From a bacterium (GTDB taxonomy: Bacteria > Myxococcota_A > Bradymonadia > REDH01): a stretch of DNA of 44,134 bases. Shown in pieces: positions 43,393-44,134 of the stretch. The translations under genes were made by a program, and so were the position numbers. The notes below the pieces were generated by a model. It ran no database searches. It was not told where the DNA came from and worked only from the letters and a program-made list of their open reading frames with translations. The stretch spans positions 1-44,134 of the forward strand of contig JAUICO010000030.1 in the NCBI GenBank assembly GCA_030427825.1, read 5' to 3'. The first letter of the stretch is position 1, and every line of letters starts with the position of its first letter.

Positions 43393-44134
43393 CCAGAGGG
43401 CCGAGGGCGTCCCGCAGGTGCTCGATCGAATTCGGCAGAGCGATGCGCAGGCATTCCAGCTGGTCGGCGATGAAAGCGGATTCTGTGAAATGGACATTCG
43501 CGATCGGTGCCAGCAGCTCGTCGTGCCCGTAGCGCCCACGCATCAGGCCTGCCGTGGCAGCCGCCGCTGTCAGCCGGTCGAAGGCTGCAGACCGGTCGTG
43601 AGCTACCCGGGGACCGAGGAATACCACCATGGCGAGCCGTGCCTCTGCGTCGGCGATGCCCGGAACATCTACGTACTCTTTGTCGCCGTGCTGTAGCACC
43701 AGCCCGTGCCGGGGTCGGCCAATCGCGCCGGGGCTGGTGCGGTCAAGGCGAAGCCGCTGGGAGCCCCTGCGCACAAAGATGTCGTCGCCGCGCCGTTGCG
43801 CCACGGAGATGTCCTCGGCGACGACGCATGCACCTGCGTCGCAGAGGGCAGCCGCTGTCGTTGATTTTCCTGCGTGTTTGTCGCCGACCAGCATGATGGC
43901 CTCACCCTCGAAGGCGACCGTGGTCGCGTGCAGCGCGAGCAGGCCACGACGGGCAAGGATCGCTCCCATGATCGGCCCACACAGGGCAGCTCGCACATCG
44001 GAGCGCGCCACGCGGTCACTGGTGCTCCATTGCACGAGGTCCGCGCCCGCGTTTACGCGCAGCGCTCCCCAACGGCGGTCTCTGGCCGCACCCCACAGAA
44101 AGTCGCCGTCCGGCGTAAGCTCTGAGTGAACGCC
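43367..44134 (-). CDS. HprK-like P-loop kinase, 5' end outside the window
   Basis: The reading frame is open from its stop at 43367 to the end of the window, so the N-terminus is missing; about 255 residues are visible. Walker A is MLVGDKHAGKSTTAAALCDA, preceded by RRGLLALHATTVAFEGEAIM, the usual HprK/HPr-kinase-like lead-in, and followed by CVVAEDISVAQ. Later blocks include VDVPGIADAEARLAMVVFLG. HprK-like kinases in lasso-peptide clusters phosphorylate the C-terminal residue of the precursor; others are of unknown role. Neither HPr nor Enzyme I is in the window, so a classical carbon-control function is not supported. It overlaps pqqD tail to tail. Confidence 0.75.
   Translation of the reverse strand, partial: GVHSELTPDGDFLWGAARDRRWGALRVNAGADLVQWSTSDRVARSDVRAALCGPIMGAILARRGLLALHATTVAFEGEAIMLVGDKHAGKSTTAAALCDAGACVVAEDISVAQRRGDDIFVRRGSQRLRLDRTSPGAIGRPRHGLVLQHGDKEYVDVPGIADAEARLAMVVFLGPRVAHDRSAAFDRLTAAAATAGLMRGRYGHDELLAPIANVHFTESAFIADQLECLRIALPNSIEHLRDALGPLVSRLRPAR

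Noticed and set aside
43367..44134. Classical HPr kinase/phosphorylase
   Set aside because: No HPr or Enzyme I gene is near, and the context with PqqD and Nif11 points to the HprK-like kinases of peptide loci. The missing N-terminus prevents a firm decision.

Overview
The window is a high-GC, densely packed stretch of bacterial chromosome. I see no rRNA, tRNA, insertion sequence, prophage or CRISPR array. The gene mix is typical of Myxococcota or other former deltaproteobacteria: two eukaryote-like Ser/Thr kinases, FHA and PEGA proteins, a DUF4388 protein, a lipoprotein built from 4-Cys repeats, sigma-54, and a Tol-Pal system. The phylum assignment is inferred from gene content, not from a marker gene.

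Bases 1-10281 (minus strand) hold a cell-envelope block. An LpoA/LppC-like lipoprotein and a predicted outer-membrane protein are followed by tolQ-tolR-tolA-tolB-pal. The chain continues through short overlaps into a Ppx/GppA phosphatase, a ClpP-fold protein without its catalytic Ser, and a NUDIX hydrolase. Bases 10484-16208 (plus strand) encode a GT39-type membrane glycosyltransferase, a lipoprotein with about 32 four-cysteine repeats, and a TPR plus beta-propeller-like exported protein, joined by overlaps.

Bases 16279-30265 mix regulation and housekeeping. They contain an IHF/HU protein, a zinc-ribbon double-FHA protein divergent from a zinc-ribbon Ser/Thr kinase, and a TPR-PEGA protein, second zinc-ribbon kinase and M20 dipeptidase run. 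Then come hisS, two small exported proteins, a HAD phosphatase, an FHA-DUF4388 protein, dinB and a Pro-rich lipoprotein. Bases 30335-34608 (minus strand) are gatC-gatA-gatB-mtnA, all overlapping. After a 480-bp intergenic region with two perfect hairpins and a promoter-like pair come pyrG, rpoN, hpf and rapZ on the plus strand.

The most unusual part is 40107-44134. The rapZ operon runs by overlap or tiny gaps into a mannose-family PTS EIIB-like protein that has lost its phosphorylated His, then a nucleotidyltransferase-family protein (NTP_transf_5-like), then a small Nif11-type leader-peptide protein. Next to these lie an unrecognised 345-residue protein, a PqqD-family peptide-binding protein and an HprK-like kinase cut by the window end. 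This resembles a RiPP (ribosomal peptide) maturation locus without a recognisable cyclase or radical SAM enzyme inside the window, and it is my main candidate for an undescribed system.
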